A stretch of 64,000 nt of DNA from JBHGBM01 sp041946965 (GTDB lineage: Bacteria > Acidobacteriota > Terriglobia > Bryobacterales > Bryobacteraceae), in NCBI GenBank assembly GCA_041946965.1, contig JBHGBM010000006.1:47056-111055 (forward strand), read 5' to 3'. The translations under genes and the position numbers were made by a program. The notes beneath the pieces are model-generated. The model was not told the origin of the DNA, did no database searches, and saw only the letters and a list, made by a program, of their open reading frames with translations. Position 1 is the first letter of the stretch; each line of letters opens with the position of its first letter. This document shows, piece by piece, positions 24,198 through 31,720 of this stretch.

Positions 24198-26362
24198 GCG
24201 CAGGCCACCGCCGCCTGGCCGAGCGAAAGCCCGCCGTCGTTGGGGGGCGCCAGCCGGTGCGTGTAGACGCGGAAGCCGGCGCGCATCAGCCGCGGCGCCG
24301 CGCGCGCCACCAGCGTGCGGTTCTGGAACGTACCGCCGCTCAGGCAGACCGCGTCGAGCCCGGTTGCGTCTCTCGCCTCGCGGCACGCGGCTTCGATGAT
24401 CGCCGCCATGGTGGTGTGGAACCGGCTGGAAATCACCGCGGCGGGGAAGCCGCGCTTCAGGTCGGCCGCCACGCCGCGGATCAGCGGGCGCGTGTCGATC
24501 TCGCCGTTCTCCAGCGCGAACGGATAGGCGCCGTAAGCGTCCGCTCCAGAGGCGGCCTCGAGCAGCATCGCGGCTTCGCCCTCATAGGTGCTCAGGTGGC
24601 ACGTCCCGGTGAGCGCGGATACGGCGTCGAACAGCCTCCCGCAGCTCGAGGTGCGCAGGGGCGTGCGCGCGAACACCTGCTCGAGCAGCTTCCAGCGCGC
24701 TTCCCCAATCGGCAGCGCGATCTCGCGGAACCCCGCGCCGAAGGCGTCGTAGAGGTGCGCGGCGGCCATCCGGGCGGCTTCCCGGATGGCCTGGTCGCCG
24801 CCCGCCAGCGGCACGTACCTCAGGTGCGCCACGCGCTCGAAACCGGCGTAATCGCAAATGAGGAACTCGCCGCCCCAGATCTGGCCGTCGGCGCCGTAGC
24901 CCGTCCCGTCGAAAGCGACCCCGATCACGCGCTCATTGAGGCGGTTTTCCGCCATGCAGCTCGCGATGTGCGCGTGATGGTGCTGCACGGCGAGCTTCGG
25001 CCCCCTCTGCGCCAGCGCCCAGCGCGTGGAAAGGTAATCCGGATGAAGATCGTGCGCGATCAGCCGCGGTTCGGCGCGGTACACGCTTTTCAGGTTGCGC
25101 AGGGTCTCTTCGAAGAAAGCCAGCGTTTCGTAATTTTCCAGGTCGCCGATGTGCTGGCTGGGGATGGCATACTGCCCGCGCGTGAGGCAAAAGGTGTTCT
25201 TCAGCTCGCCGCCGCAGGCCAGCACCTCGGGCACCGGCCGCCCCAGGTCGATGGGATCCGGGGCATAGCCGCGCGCGCGCCGCACCACGCCGCCGCGCCG
25301 CACCACCGAATCGTCCACCCGCATGAAGATCTCGCGGTCGTGCGCGAGAAAGACCTCCGCCATGCCAGCCAGCTTGACGCGAGCCTCTTCGTTCGAGATC
25401 ACGATCGGCTCCTCGCTGATATTGCCGCTGGTCATCACCAGACACTCGAGCCCCTCGAACAGAAGATGATGCAAAGGCGTGTAGGGCAACATCACGCCGA
25501 GCTCGCGCAGGCCCGGAGCCAGCTCCGGAGGGAACGCGGCCGGATCGCGCGTGCGCAGCAGCACGATGGGCGCCTCGGGCGAGATGAGCAGCGCGCGCTC
25601 CTCCTCATCCACGCGGCAATAGCGCTCGGTGGTTGCGAGATCGCGCATCATAACGGCGAACGGCTTCCGGCTGCGCCGCTTCTTGGCGCGCAGGCGCGCC
25701 ACCGCATCCCGGTTCAACGCGTCACACGCAAGCTGGAAGCCGCCGATGCTTTTGAGCGCCACCACGTTTCCGGCCCGCAGCGCGGCACGGACTTCCCCGA
25801 TCCCCATCGAGAGCCGCGGACCGCACGCCGGGCACGCGTTGGGCTCGGCGTGGAATCGGCGGTCGGCGGGGTCGGCGTATTCGGCCGCGCACGCCGCGCA
25901 CATGCGGAACGGCTCCATAGTGGTGTTCGGCCGGTCGTACGGCACGCGGCGCGTGATGGAATAGCGTGGCCCGCAGTTGGTGCAGTTGGTGAAAGCATAG
26001 CCGAACCGGCGGTCGGCGGGGTCGCGGATTTCGCGCAGGCAATCGGCGCAGGTGGCCACGTCGCGGGAGACCAGGGTGAACCCGCCCTCGCCGCGGCTGG
26101 TATCGATCTCGAAGGACGCATACCCGGCGGCCGGCAGCCGCTCCACCGAGCAGCTCGCAATGCGCGCGTTGGGCGGCGCGTCACCGAGCAATGCCGCCAG
26201 GAACGGCTTGGGCCCGGCGGTCTCGATCTCGATCACCACCCCGCCGGCGGTGTTGGAAACGCGCCCCGCCACGCCGAGGCGGTCCGCAACGCGCTTCACA
26301 AACGGACGGAACCCCACCCCCTGCACGACTCCCGTCACCGTGATGCGATAGCGCGCGTTCAA
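24185..26362 (-). CDS. hypF: Carbamoyltransferase HypF ([NiFe]-hydrogenase maturation), TTG start
   Basis: Makes thiocarbamate on HypE, the source of the cyanide ligands of [NiFe] hydrogenases. Domains in order: acylphosphatase (TVTGVVQGVGFRPFVKR), two zinc-finger pairs (CADCLREI, CTNCGPRYS, CAACAAEYA, CPACGP), a YrdC-like domain (VALKSIGGFQLACDA) and a Kae1-like carbamoyltransferase (HHHAHIASCMAE, GVAFDGTGYGADGQIWGGEF). It is about 725 residues, normal. The TTG at 26362 overlaps the dipeptidase stop as TTGA and has GGAGGG six bases upstream. No other hyp or hydrogenase gene is in the window, which is unusual for this normally clustered gene. Confidence 0.94.
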   Translation of the reverse strand: MNARYRITVTGVVQGVGFRPFVKRVADRLGVAGRVSNTAGGVVIEIETAGPKPFLAALLGDAPPNARIASCSVERLPAAGYASFEIDTSRGEGGFTLVSRDVATCADCLREIRDPADRRFGYAFTNCTNCGPRYSITRRVPYDRPNTTMEPFRMCAACAAEYADPADRRFHAEPNACPACGPRLSMGIGEVRAALRAGNVVALKSIGGFQLACDALNRDAVARLRAKKRRSRKPFAVMMRDLATTERYCRVDEEERALLISPEAPIVLLRTRDPAAFPPELAPGLRELGVMLPYTPLHHLLFEGLECLVMTSGNISEEPIVISNEEARVKLAGMAEVFLAHDREIFMRVDDSVVRRGGVVRRARGYAPDPIDLGRPVPEVLACGGELKNTFCLTRGQYAIPSQHIGDLENYETLAFFEETLRNLKSVYRAEPRLIAHDLHPDYLSTRWALAQRGPKLAVQHHHAHIASCMAENRLNERVIGVAFDGTGYGADGQIWGGEFLICDYAGFERVAHLRYVPLAGGDQAIREAARMAAAHLYDAFGAGFREIALPIGEARWKLLEQVFARTPLRTSSCGRLFDAVSALTGTCHLSTYEGEAAMLLEAASGADAYGAYPFALENGEIDTRPLIRGVAADLKRGFPAAVISSRFHTTMAAIIEAACREARDATGLDAVCLSGGTFQNRTLVARAAPRLMRAGFRVYTHRLAPPNDGGLSLGQAAVACAQIL

Positions 26363-27405
26363 ATCTTGCCCTCCACACTGCGCATCACACGCAGCAGATT
26401 CTCCCCGTAGATCTTGCGGATATCCCCGGGCGTGTAGCCCTTCTCCAGCAGCGCGCGGGTAAGGTTCGGGAACTTGCTGACGTCCTCGAGGCCCACCGGT
26501 GTGCACTCCACGCCGTCGAAATCCGTGCCGATGCCCACCGCACCCGTACCCGCAATCTTCACGACATGATCGATGTGCGCCACCACGTCCGCCACCGTGG
26601 CGCGCGCGCCGCGCTTCAAGAATCCGCAGCCGGCATTGATCTGGATCACGCCGCCTTTCTTGGCCATGGCGGCGATCATCTCGTCCGTCATGTTGCGCGG
26701 CATATCGGCCAGCGCGCGACAGGAGGAGTGCGAAGCGAACACCGGCTTGGAACTCGCGCCCAGTACGTCCCAGAAGGTCTTGTCGGAAACGTGCGAAACA
26801 TCCACCAGCATGCCCAGGCGGTTCATTTCCCGCACCACCTCTTTGCCGAACCGAGTGAGCCCGTGGTGGACCTCGGGTTCGGGTTTCTCATAACCGGAGG
26901 CGTCCGCCCAGTTGGTGGGCTTCATGTGCGTAAGCGTCATGTAGCGCGCGCCGAGCGCGTAAAGACAGCGCAGCACGCGAAGGCTGTCCTCGATGGCGTA
27001 GCCGCCCTCCACGCCGATCAGCACGGCCACCTTCCCCCGCCGGTGCGCGGCTTCGATGTCCACCGCGCTCAGGGCCAGTTCGAATCCCTCCGGCTGGCGC
27101 GCGACGATGTCCTGACGGATCACGTCGATCATCTCCAGCGCGCGCCGCGCGGCCCCGCCCCGGGTTCCATACGAAGGTGAAACGTAGGCGGCGAAGAACA
27201 CCGCACCCACGCCGCCCGCCTGCAAGCCCGCCAGCGTCGTGGCGGCCTTGCGCCCGCCGATCATATTCTCCGGCAGATCGTTGTGCGTGTCGATCAGCAG
27301 CGCCGAACGATGCACCCGCATCACCTCGGCATCGGTCACCCTGCGTACGCCGGACAGGGAGGCCGCACAAACGGCGAGCGCCGCTATTGCAATCCTTACC
27401 GCCAT
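26359..27405 (-). CDS. Membrane dipeptidase (M19, renal dipeptidase family)
   Basis: Zinc-dependent dipeptidase; family members cleave dipeptides including some with D-residues. Seen: the HxD motif (LLIDTHNDLPENM), the bridging glutamate (VLIGVEGGYAIED), MTLTHMKPTNWADA, LVDVSHVSD and GIGTDFDGVE. A signal-anchor-like hydrophobic start (MAVRIAIAALAVCAASLSG) implies export. I chose ATG 27405; the longer frame to 27573 is antisense to galT and low-complexity. Length is 348 residues. Its stop is translationally coupled to hypF, an odd pairing. Confidence 0.9.
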   Translation of the reverse strand: MAVRIAIAALAVCAASLSGVRRVTDAEVMRVHRSALLIDTHNDLPENMIGGRKAATTLAGLQAGGVGAVFFAAYVSPSYGTRGGAARRALEMIDVIRQDIVARQPEGFELALSAVDIEAAHRRGKVAVLIGVEGGYAIEDSLRVLRCLYALGARYMTLTHMKPTNWADASGYEKPEPEVHHGLTRFGKEVVREMNRLGMLVDVSHVSDKTFWDVLGASSKPVFASHSSCRALADMPRNMTDEMIAAMAKKGGVIQINAGCGFLKRGARATVADVVAHIDHVVKIAGTGAVGIGTDFDGVECTPVGLEDVSKFPNLTRALLEKGYTPGDIRKIYGENLLRVMRSVEGKI

Positions 27406-27410
27406 CTTTC

Positions 27411-27417
27411 CATTATG
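27411..27417. promoter_or_regulatory. Shared divergent -10 region (dipeptidase and galT)
   Basis: CATTATG reads CATTAT on plus (27411-27416) and CATAAT on minus (27417-27412). Each places transcription exactly on the first base of its start codon: GTG 27423 for galT and ATG 27405 for the dipeptidase. Neither gene has a well-spaced ribosome site (GGAAAG lies next to the dipeptidase ATG). Confidence 0.4.
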
Positions 27418-27422
27418 AAAGT

Positions 27423-28361
27423 GTGAGCGAACTTCGTTGGCACCCCCTGCTGCGCGAGTGGGTGGCCGTGGCGGCCAACCGCCAGGACCGCCCGCAAATG
27501 CCGACCGACTGGTGTCCTTTCTGCCCCGGCTCCGGGCGCGTTCCGGAGCACTACGACGTCTTCCTTTACCCAAACGACTTTGCCGCCTTCCGCCTGGACG
27601 GCGAGCCGTTCGATCCCGCGCCGGGCCTGTTCAAGACCACCGGGGCGCGCGGCGCCACCGACGTGGTGCTCTACAGCCCCAACCACAACATGCTGCCCTC
27701 GCAGCTATCCCGGGAGTGCTGGCGCAAGGTGATCGCGCTGTGGACGCGGCGTTATTCCGAGTTGGCCGCCAACCCGGACATCCGCTACGTGTACACCTTC
27801 GAGAACACGGGCACGGCCATCGGCGTAACCATGCCGCACCCCCACGGGCAGATCTACGCATTCCCGTACATCCCGCCGCTTGCCGAGCGCGAGATGAACG
27901 CCGCACGCGACCACTTCGAGAAGGAGGGCGAATGCCTCTACTGCCGGCTGCTGCGCGACGAACTGGCCGACGGCCGCCGCATCGTGTGGTCCAATGCGAG
28001 CTTCGCCGGCTTCGTGCCCTTCGCCGCGCGCTGGCCGGCCGAAATGCAGGTCTATTCCCGCCGCCACTTCGGCGCGCTGCCGGACATGACCGCGGAGGAA
28101 ACCGCGGACCTCGCCGAAATCCTGAAAGTGGTGCGGACGAAGTACGACCATCTGTTCGGCTTTCCCATGCCGCTCATGATGATCCTGCGCCAGCGGCCCG
28201 TGAAGGGCGAGCACCCCTACTTCCATTTTCACGTCGAGTTCTACCCCATTCAGCGCAGCGCCACAAAGCTGAAGTACATCGCCGGTGTGGAGAGCGGCGC
28301 CGGCACGTTCCTCAATGACACCGTGGCCGAAGAGAAGGCGCGCGAGCTGAGAGAGGCGTAG
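27423..28361 (+). CDS. galT: Galactose-1-phosphate uridylyltransferase
   Basis: Transfers UMP from UDP-glucose to galactose-1-phosphate in the Leloir pathway. Seen: ELRWHPLLREWVAVAANRQ, zinc-type CPFCPGSG, FENTGTAIGVTMPHPHGQIY with the catalytic HPH, CLYCRLL and C-terminal HPYFHFHVEFYP. Length is 312 residues from GTG 27423. The longer frame beginning at 27177 is antisense to the dipeptidase and rejected. No galK or galE is adjacent. The stop lies six bases from the convergent 2-oxoacid dehydrogenase stop. Confidence 0.92.
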   Translation: MSELRWHPLLREWVAVAANRQDRPQMPTDWCPFCPGSGRVPEHYDVFLYPNDFAAFRLDGEPFDPAPGLFKTTGARGATDVVLYSPNHNMLPSQLSRECWRKVIALWTRRYSELAANPDIRYVYTFENTGTAIGVTMPHPHGQIYAFPYIPPLAEREMNAARDHFEKEGECLYCRLLRDELADGRRIVWSNASFAGFVPFAARWPAEMQVYSRRHFGALPDMTAEETADLAEILKVVRTKYDHLFGFPMPLMMILRQRPVKGEHPYFHFHVEFYPIQRSATKLKYIAGVESGAGTFLNDTVAEEKARELREA

Positions 28362-28367
28362 CGCGCT

Positions 28368-30458
28368 TCAGTAGCCCAGTGTCCGTTCCATCGCCGCCGC
28401 CAGGGTCTCCACCTGCGGCAGGATCGCGGCTTCGAGCTGAGGGTGGTAGCCCACCCAGGTATCGAGCGCTCCCACCCGGCCGACCGGAGCGTCAAGCGCG
28501 TGGAACAGTTCGCCGGCGATGCGCGCGGCCAGTTCCGCGCCGAAACCCCAGCTCAGCGTGTCCTCATGGGCCACGATGACGCGGCTGGTCTTCTCCACCG
28601 AGGCCCGGACGCACTCCCAGTCATAGGGCGCGAGCGACCGCAGGTCGATCACTTCCACGCTCCACTCGGGATTGTGCCGCTCCACCTGGGTGGCCGCCAG
28701 CATGGCCTTCTGCACCAGCGCTCCGTAGGTGACGAGGGTGAGACTGCGTCCCGCCTTCACCACCCGGGCGCGGCCGAACGGGATCATGAAGTCCTCGCCG
28801 GGGTGCGGAGAGCGGTTGTAGGGCTCGCGGTACAGCCGCTTGTGCTCCAGGAAAAGCACCGGGTCGTCGGAGCGGATGGCCGTGCGCAGCAGCCCGCATG
28901 CGTCGAGCGCGCTCGAGGGCATCACCACCCGCAAGCCCGGAATGTGCGTGAACGCCGCCTCGCCGCACTGGCTGTGGTACACGGCGCCTCCGTTGAGGTA
29001 GCCGCCGATGGCCACCCGGATCACCACGGGGCAGGAAAAGGCCCCGTTGGAGCGCCACCGCATGGTGGCAAGCTCGTCGCGGATCTGCATCATGGCCGGC
29101 CAGATGTAGTCGAAGAACTGGATCTCCACCACCGGTTTCAAGCCGCGCGTCGCCATCCCCAGGGCGCGGCCCACGATGGCGGCTTCCGCCAGCGGCGAGT
29201 TGAACACGCGCCCCGAGCCGAACTCCGTTTGCAGCCCGTGAGTGACCTTGAAGACGCCGCCCTTGCCTTTCACCTCGCCGAGATGCGCTTCCCGGCTGCA
29301 ATCGGCCACGTCCTCGCCGAAGACCACGATCGCCGGGTCGCGGCGCATCTCCTCGTGCAGCGTCGCGTTCAGCAGGTCCACCATGGTCAGCGCTTCGCCG
29401 CGGAAATGAGGGGCGGTCTCGAAATCGCCCGAGGCCGGATCCACCCGCGAGTACAGGTGCAGCATGGCGGACTCCGGCTCGGGCGGCTCCGCGTGCAGCG
29501 CCTGCTGCGTGGCCTCGTGCACCTCCACGTCGATTTCGTGGGTGATGCGCTGGAGTGCGTAGCGGTCCAGAACGCCGCTGTCGATCAGAAACGCGGGGAA
29601 GGTCAACACTGGGTCGCGCGCTCGCTCCGCCTCGCGTTCGGCCTCGGTCTTGTACATGCGCTCATCGTCGGAGAGCGAGTGCGAGTACGGCCGGATGACG
29701 TGCGCGTGCACCAGCGCCGGCCCCGCCCCGGAACGGCAGCGCTCCACAGCGTCCCGGACGGCGCTGTAGGAAGCGAGAAAATCCGTGCCGTCCACTTCCA
29801 CCCGGTACAGCCCCGGAAACCCGGAAACCAGGGCGGAGATGCTGCCGCCCGCCGTCTGGCATTCCACCGGCACCGAGATGGCGTAGCCGTTATCCTCCAC
29901 CAGGAAGAGCACCGGGAGCTCTCCCAGACAGGCGGCATTCAGGGCCTCCCAGAATTCGCCCTCGCTGGTGGCGCCGTCGCCCGAGCAGACCAGCGTGATT
30001 TCGTCCCCCTCCGGTTTCCGGAAACGTCCGGCTTCCGCGCACCCGACCGCCTGTAAGAACTGCGTGCCGGTGGGCGAGGAGGAGCTCACGATGTTAAAGC
30101 GCGGGTGGCCCCAGTGCGACGGCATCTGCCGCCCGCCGGAGGCCGGATCCGCCGCCGCACCCACCGCCTGCAAGAGCATCTCCAGCGGCGTCACCCCCAG
30201 CGCCAGGCACAGCGCCCGGTCGCGGTAATACGGGTAAACCCAATCGTGCCCCGGCCGCAGGTTCATACCCGCGGCCACCTGTATGGCTTCGTGTCCCGCG
30301 CCGCTGATCTGGAAGAAGATGCGGTTCTGGCGCTTCAGCACGATCTCGCGATCATCCAGACGCCGGGCCGTATGCATCAGGCGGAAGGCCTGGATGAGTT
30401 GCTCCGGTTCCAGTCCGGCGAAACGCCCCGCTGCGGGTTGTTGGGTGATGGTGGCCAC
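28368..30458 (-). CDS. Fused 2-oxoacid dehydrogenase E1 (alpha and beta in one chain)
   Basis: Thiamine-diphosphate-dependent decarboxylase of a 2-oxoacid dehydrogenase complex, probably branched-chain (2-oxoisovalerate). The alpha half (about 20-340) has GHEAIQVAAGM, YPYYRDRALCLALG and the ThDP motif GDGATSEGEFWEALN ... VEDNGYAIS. The beta half (about 370-690) has IVVFGEDVAD, NSPLAEAAIVG, VVMPSSALDACGLL and VIVAHEDTLSWGFGAE. The subunits are separate genes in most bacteria. GTG 30458 is preferred, with GGAGGAGG 10 bases upstream and a predicted transcription start near 30476; GTG 30482 would add eight residues. No E2 or E3 gene is adjacent. Confidence 0.9.
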   Translation of the reverse strand: MATITQQPAAGRFAGLEPEQLIQAFRLMHTARRLDDREIVLKRQNRIFFQISGAGHEAIQVAAGMNLRPGHDWVYPYYRDRALCLALGVTPLEMLLQAVGAAADPASGGRQMPSHWGHPRFNIVSSSSPTGTQFLQAVGCAEAGRFRKPEGDEITLVCSGDGATSEGEFWEALNAACLGELPVLFLVEDNGYAISVPVECQTAGGSISALVSGFPGLYRVEVDGTDFLASYSAVRDAVERCRSGAGPALVHAHVIRPYSHSLSDDERMYKTEAEREAERARDPVLTFPAFLIDSGVLDRYALQRITHEIDVEVHEATQQALHAEPPEPESAMLHLYSRVDPASGDFETAPHFRGEALTMVDLLNATLHEEMRRDPAIVVFGEDVADCSREAHLGEVKGKGGVFKVTHGLQTEFGSGRVFNSPLAEAAIVGRALGMATRGLKPVVEIQFFDYIWPAMMQIRDELATMRWRSNGAFSCPVVIRVAIGGYLNGGAVYHSQCGEAAFTHIPGLRVVMPSSALDACGLLRTAIRSDDPVLFLEHKRLYREPYNRSPHPGEDFMIPFGRARVVKAGRSLTLVTYGALVQKAMLAATQVERHNPEWSVEVIDLRSLAPYDWECVRASVEKTSRVIVAHEDTLSWGFGAELAARIAGELFHALDAPVGRVGALDTWVGYHPQLEAAILPQVETLAAAMERTLGY

Positions 30459-30599
30459 TCGCGGGCTGCCTCCTCCATCCACAGTTTAAACCCGAACGGA
30501 CGGATTTTGCCGTCGAATTCGGAGTTAGCAGCACAAATCGGTGGTGGTACCAGGCGGTACGCCCAGGACTTGACCCTCTGGAAACCGGCAACCCCAGGT

Positions 30600-30608
30600 T
30601 GTTATACT
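30600..30608 (+). promoter_or_regulatory. Extended -10 promoter of the glucosaminidase-like gene
   Basis: TGTTATACT contains TGn plus TATACT (30603-30608), a textbook extended -10. The start is expected near 30615, giving a leader of about 110 bases. The 30483-30724 interval is the divergent control region; minus-strand TAAACT (30488-30483) is a candidate for the oxoacid dehydrogenase gene. Confidence 0.5.
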
Positions 30609-30626
30609 TTAATCCTTATGTGAAAA

Positions 30627-30713
30627 CGCTGGTAACCTCACCCGCCCCCGCTTTTCCGTGAGGGGCCCTACACCGGACGGGTGAAAGACCCGATCCGGTC
30701 GAAATCCTGAGCG
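30627..30713 (+). promoter_or_regulatory. Structured 5' leader, possible riboswitch or RNA switch
   Basis: The leader can fold into a closing stem CGCT (30627-30630)/AGCG (30710-30713), a hairpin CCTCAC (30636-30641)/GTGAGG (30658-30663), and a strong hairpin ACCGGA-c-GGGT / ACCC-ga-TCCGGT (30672-30699) capped by GAAAG. The closing stem abuts the GGAGG ribosome site (30713-30717), so opening and closing it could affect translation. It does not match the riboswitch consensuses I know well enough to name. Confidence 0.3.
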
Positions 30714-30724
30714 GAGGAAAATCC

Positions 30725-31201
30725 ATGAGAAAACTGATATCCAACGGATTGGTGATGTTTGCAGGCATCGTGTCCCTGCCCTCGCCCGTGACGCACCGGA
30801 CCGTGGAGAAAGTCCCGGTAGTGGAGTTTACCGCCGACGAGCGGCTCGAAGCGCTCCAGGAGTTCTTTGCCGCCAGCGCGTGCCCGGCGGTGGAGGTAGC
30901 GCACGTTTTCATTCAGGCGGCGGACGCGTACGGGCTGGACTGGCGGCTGCTGCCCAGCATCTCCTTCGTGGAATCCACGGGCGGCAAGACCGCGCGCAAC
31001 AACAACCTGTTCGGATGGGACTCGGGAAAAGCCCGCTATCCGTCGTTGAGCGCAGCGGTACACGGCGTCGCCTACTTCCTGGCGAACTCAAGACTGTATA
31101 AAGACAAGACCCTGGATGAGAAACTGGCGACCTATAATCCTGACGCGGGGTACGCGCGCAAGGTGAAAAGGGTCATGCGAAAGATTGCCCCTACTGAGTA
31201 G
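30725..31201 (+). CDS. Glucosaminidase/lysozyme-like peptidoglycan hydrolase
   Basis: A 158-residue exported protein resembling the glucosaminidase (GH73-like) or lysozyme-like fold. Seen: a hydrophobic N-terminus (LISNGLVMFAGIVSLPS), AADAYGLDWRLLPSISFVES with probable catalytic Glu83, NNNLFGWDSGKARYPSLSAA, and the late motif DEKLATYNPDAGYARKVKRV. It would cleave glycan strands of peptidoglycan outside the membrane. ATG 30725 has GGAGG at good spacing. A structured leader precedes it. A lytic-transglycosylase assignment is the main alternative. Confidence 0.75.
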   Translation: MRKLISNGLVMFAGIVSLPSPVTHRTVEKVPVVEFTADERLEALQEFFAASACPAVEVAHVFIQAADAYGLDWRLLPSISFVESTGGKTARNNNLFGWDSGKARYPSLSAAVHGVAYFLANSRLYKDKTLDEKLATYNPDAGYARKVKRVMRKIAPTE

Positions 31202-31214
31202 TGCACCCTCCGCG

Positions 31215-31361
31215 CTATTCAAGCATCCGGACGCCGAAGTAGAGTCCGCCGAATAACAGAACCGAGATCACCGCCACCACGGCCCACTTGATGATGCGCT
31301 CGGTGCGGTTGACTTCTTGCGCTTCGTCCTGCTTGATCCGATCAGCGAGGCTGTCAAACAT
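31215..31361 (-). CDS. 48-residue single-span membrane protein
   Basis: A short reading frame with excellent signals: AAGGAGG seven bases before ATG 31361. The product starts MFDSLADRIKQDEAQEVNRT, a charged helix; a single membrane segment (WAVVAVISVLLFGGLYFG, about 26-43) follows, then RMLE and a stop. I recognise no family. The topology suggests an N-terminal cytoplasmic helix. It is convergent with the glucosaminidase-like gene (13 bases between stops) and faces away from rpsA. Below the usual size cut-off, so it is likely to be missed by gene finders. Confidence 0.65.
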   Translation of the reverse strand: MFDSLADRIKQDEAQEVNRTERIIKWAVVAVISVLLFGGLYFGVRMLE

Positions 31362-31524
31362 GCAAAGACCTCCTTGATAAAGCCGTTATGTAAAGATCGG
31401 ACTAGCTACATTCTAGCCCCGAAAAACTAAAAGGGGAATAGACAAGTTGCCCGAACCGTGGCCGGCGGCCCGGGCGGAGGCTGTTTTTCGCACCCCGCGC
31501 CGCGCACCGGCCCAAAAGGGGCCG

Positions 31525-31554
31525 TTGACAACCCCGCGCAGGTCGGCGTATATT
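31525..31554 (+). promoter_or_regulatory. Strong sigma-70 promoter and 160-base leader of rpsA
   Basis: TTGACA (31525-31530), 18-base spacer and TATATT (31549-31554) predict a start near 31561, leaving a 160-base untranslated leader to rpsA. S1 is autoregulated through its leader in other bacteria; whether that applies here is not visible. The 31362-31720 interval holds only the small-gene ribosome site, this promoter and the leader. Confidence 0.7.
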
Positions 31555-31720
31555 TGCTAACATACTGGATATTCAGTGGTTTGCTGGTGAAAGAACTCAT
31601 CGGTTACGGGCTGGAAGGTGCTCATCGGGCGCAGGCCGCGCCCCCCTCAGATGCATCCGTACCTCCCCGCAGCGACCCCCGCAACCATCAGTGAAATCCG
31701 GCATCCGCGGAGGCTTGTGA

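Noticed and set aside
27177..27422. Upstream extension of galT
   Set aside because: Arginine/proline-rich and antisense to the dipeptidase N-terminus; the family start is at GTG 27423.
31458..31694. 78-codon frame upstream of rpsA
   Set aside because: It spans the rpsA promoter (TTGACA/TATATT) and leader and has no ribosome site; a chance frame in the leader.
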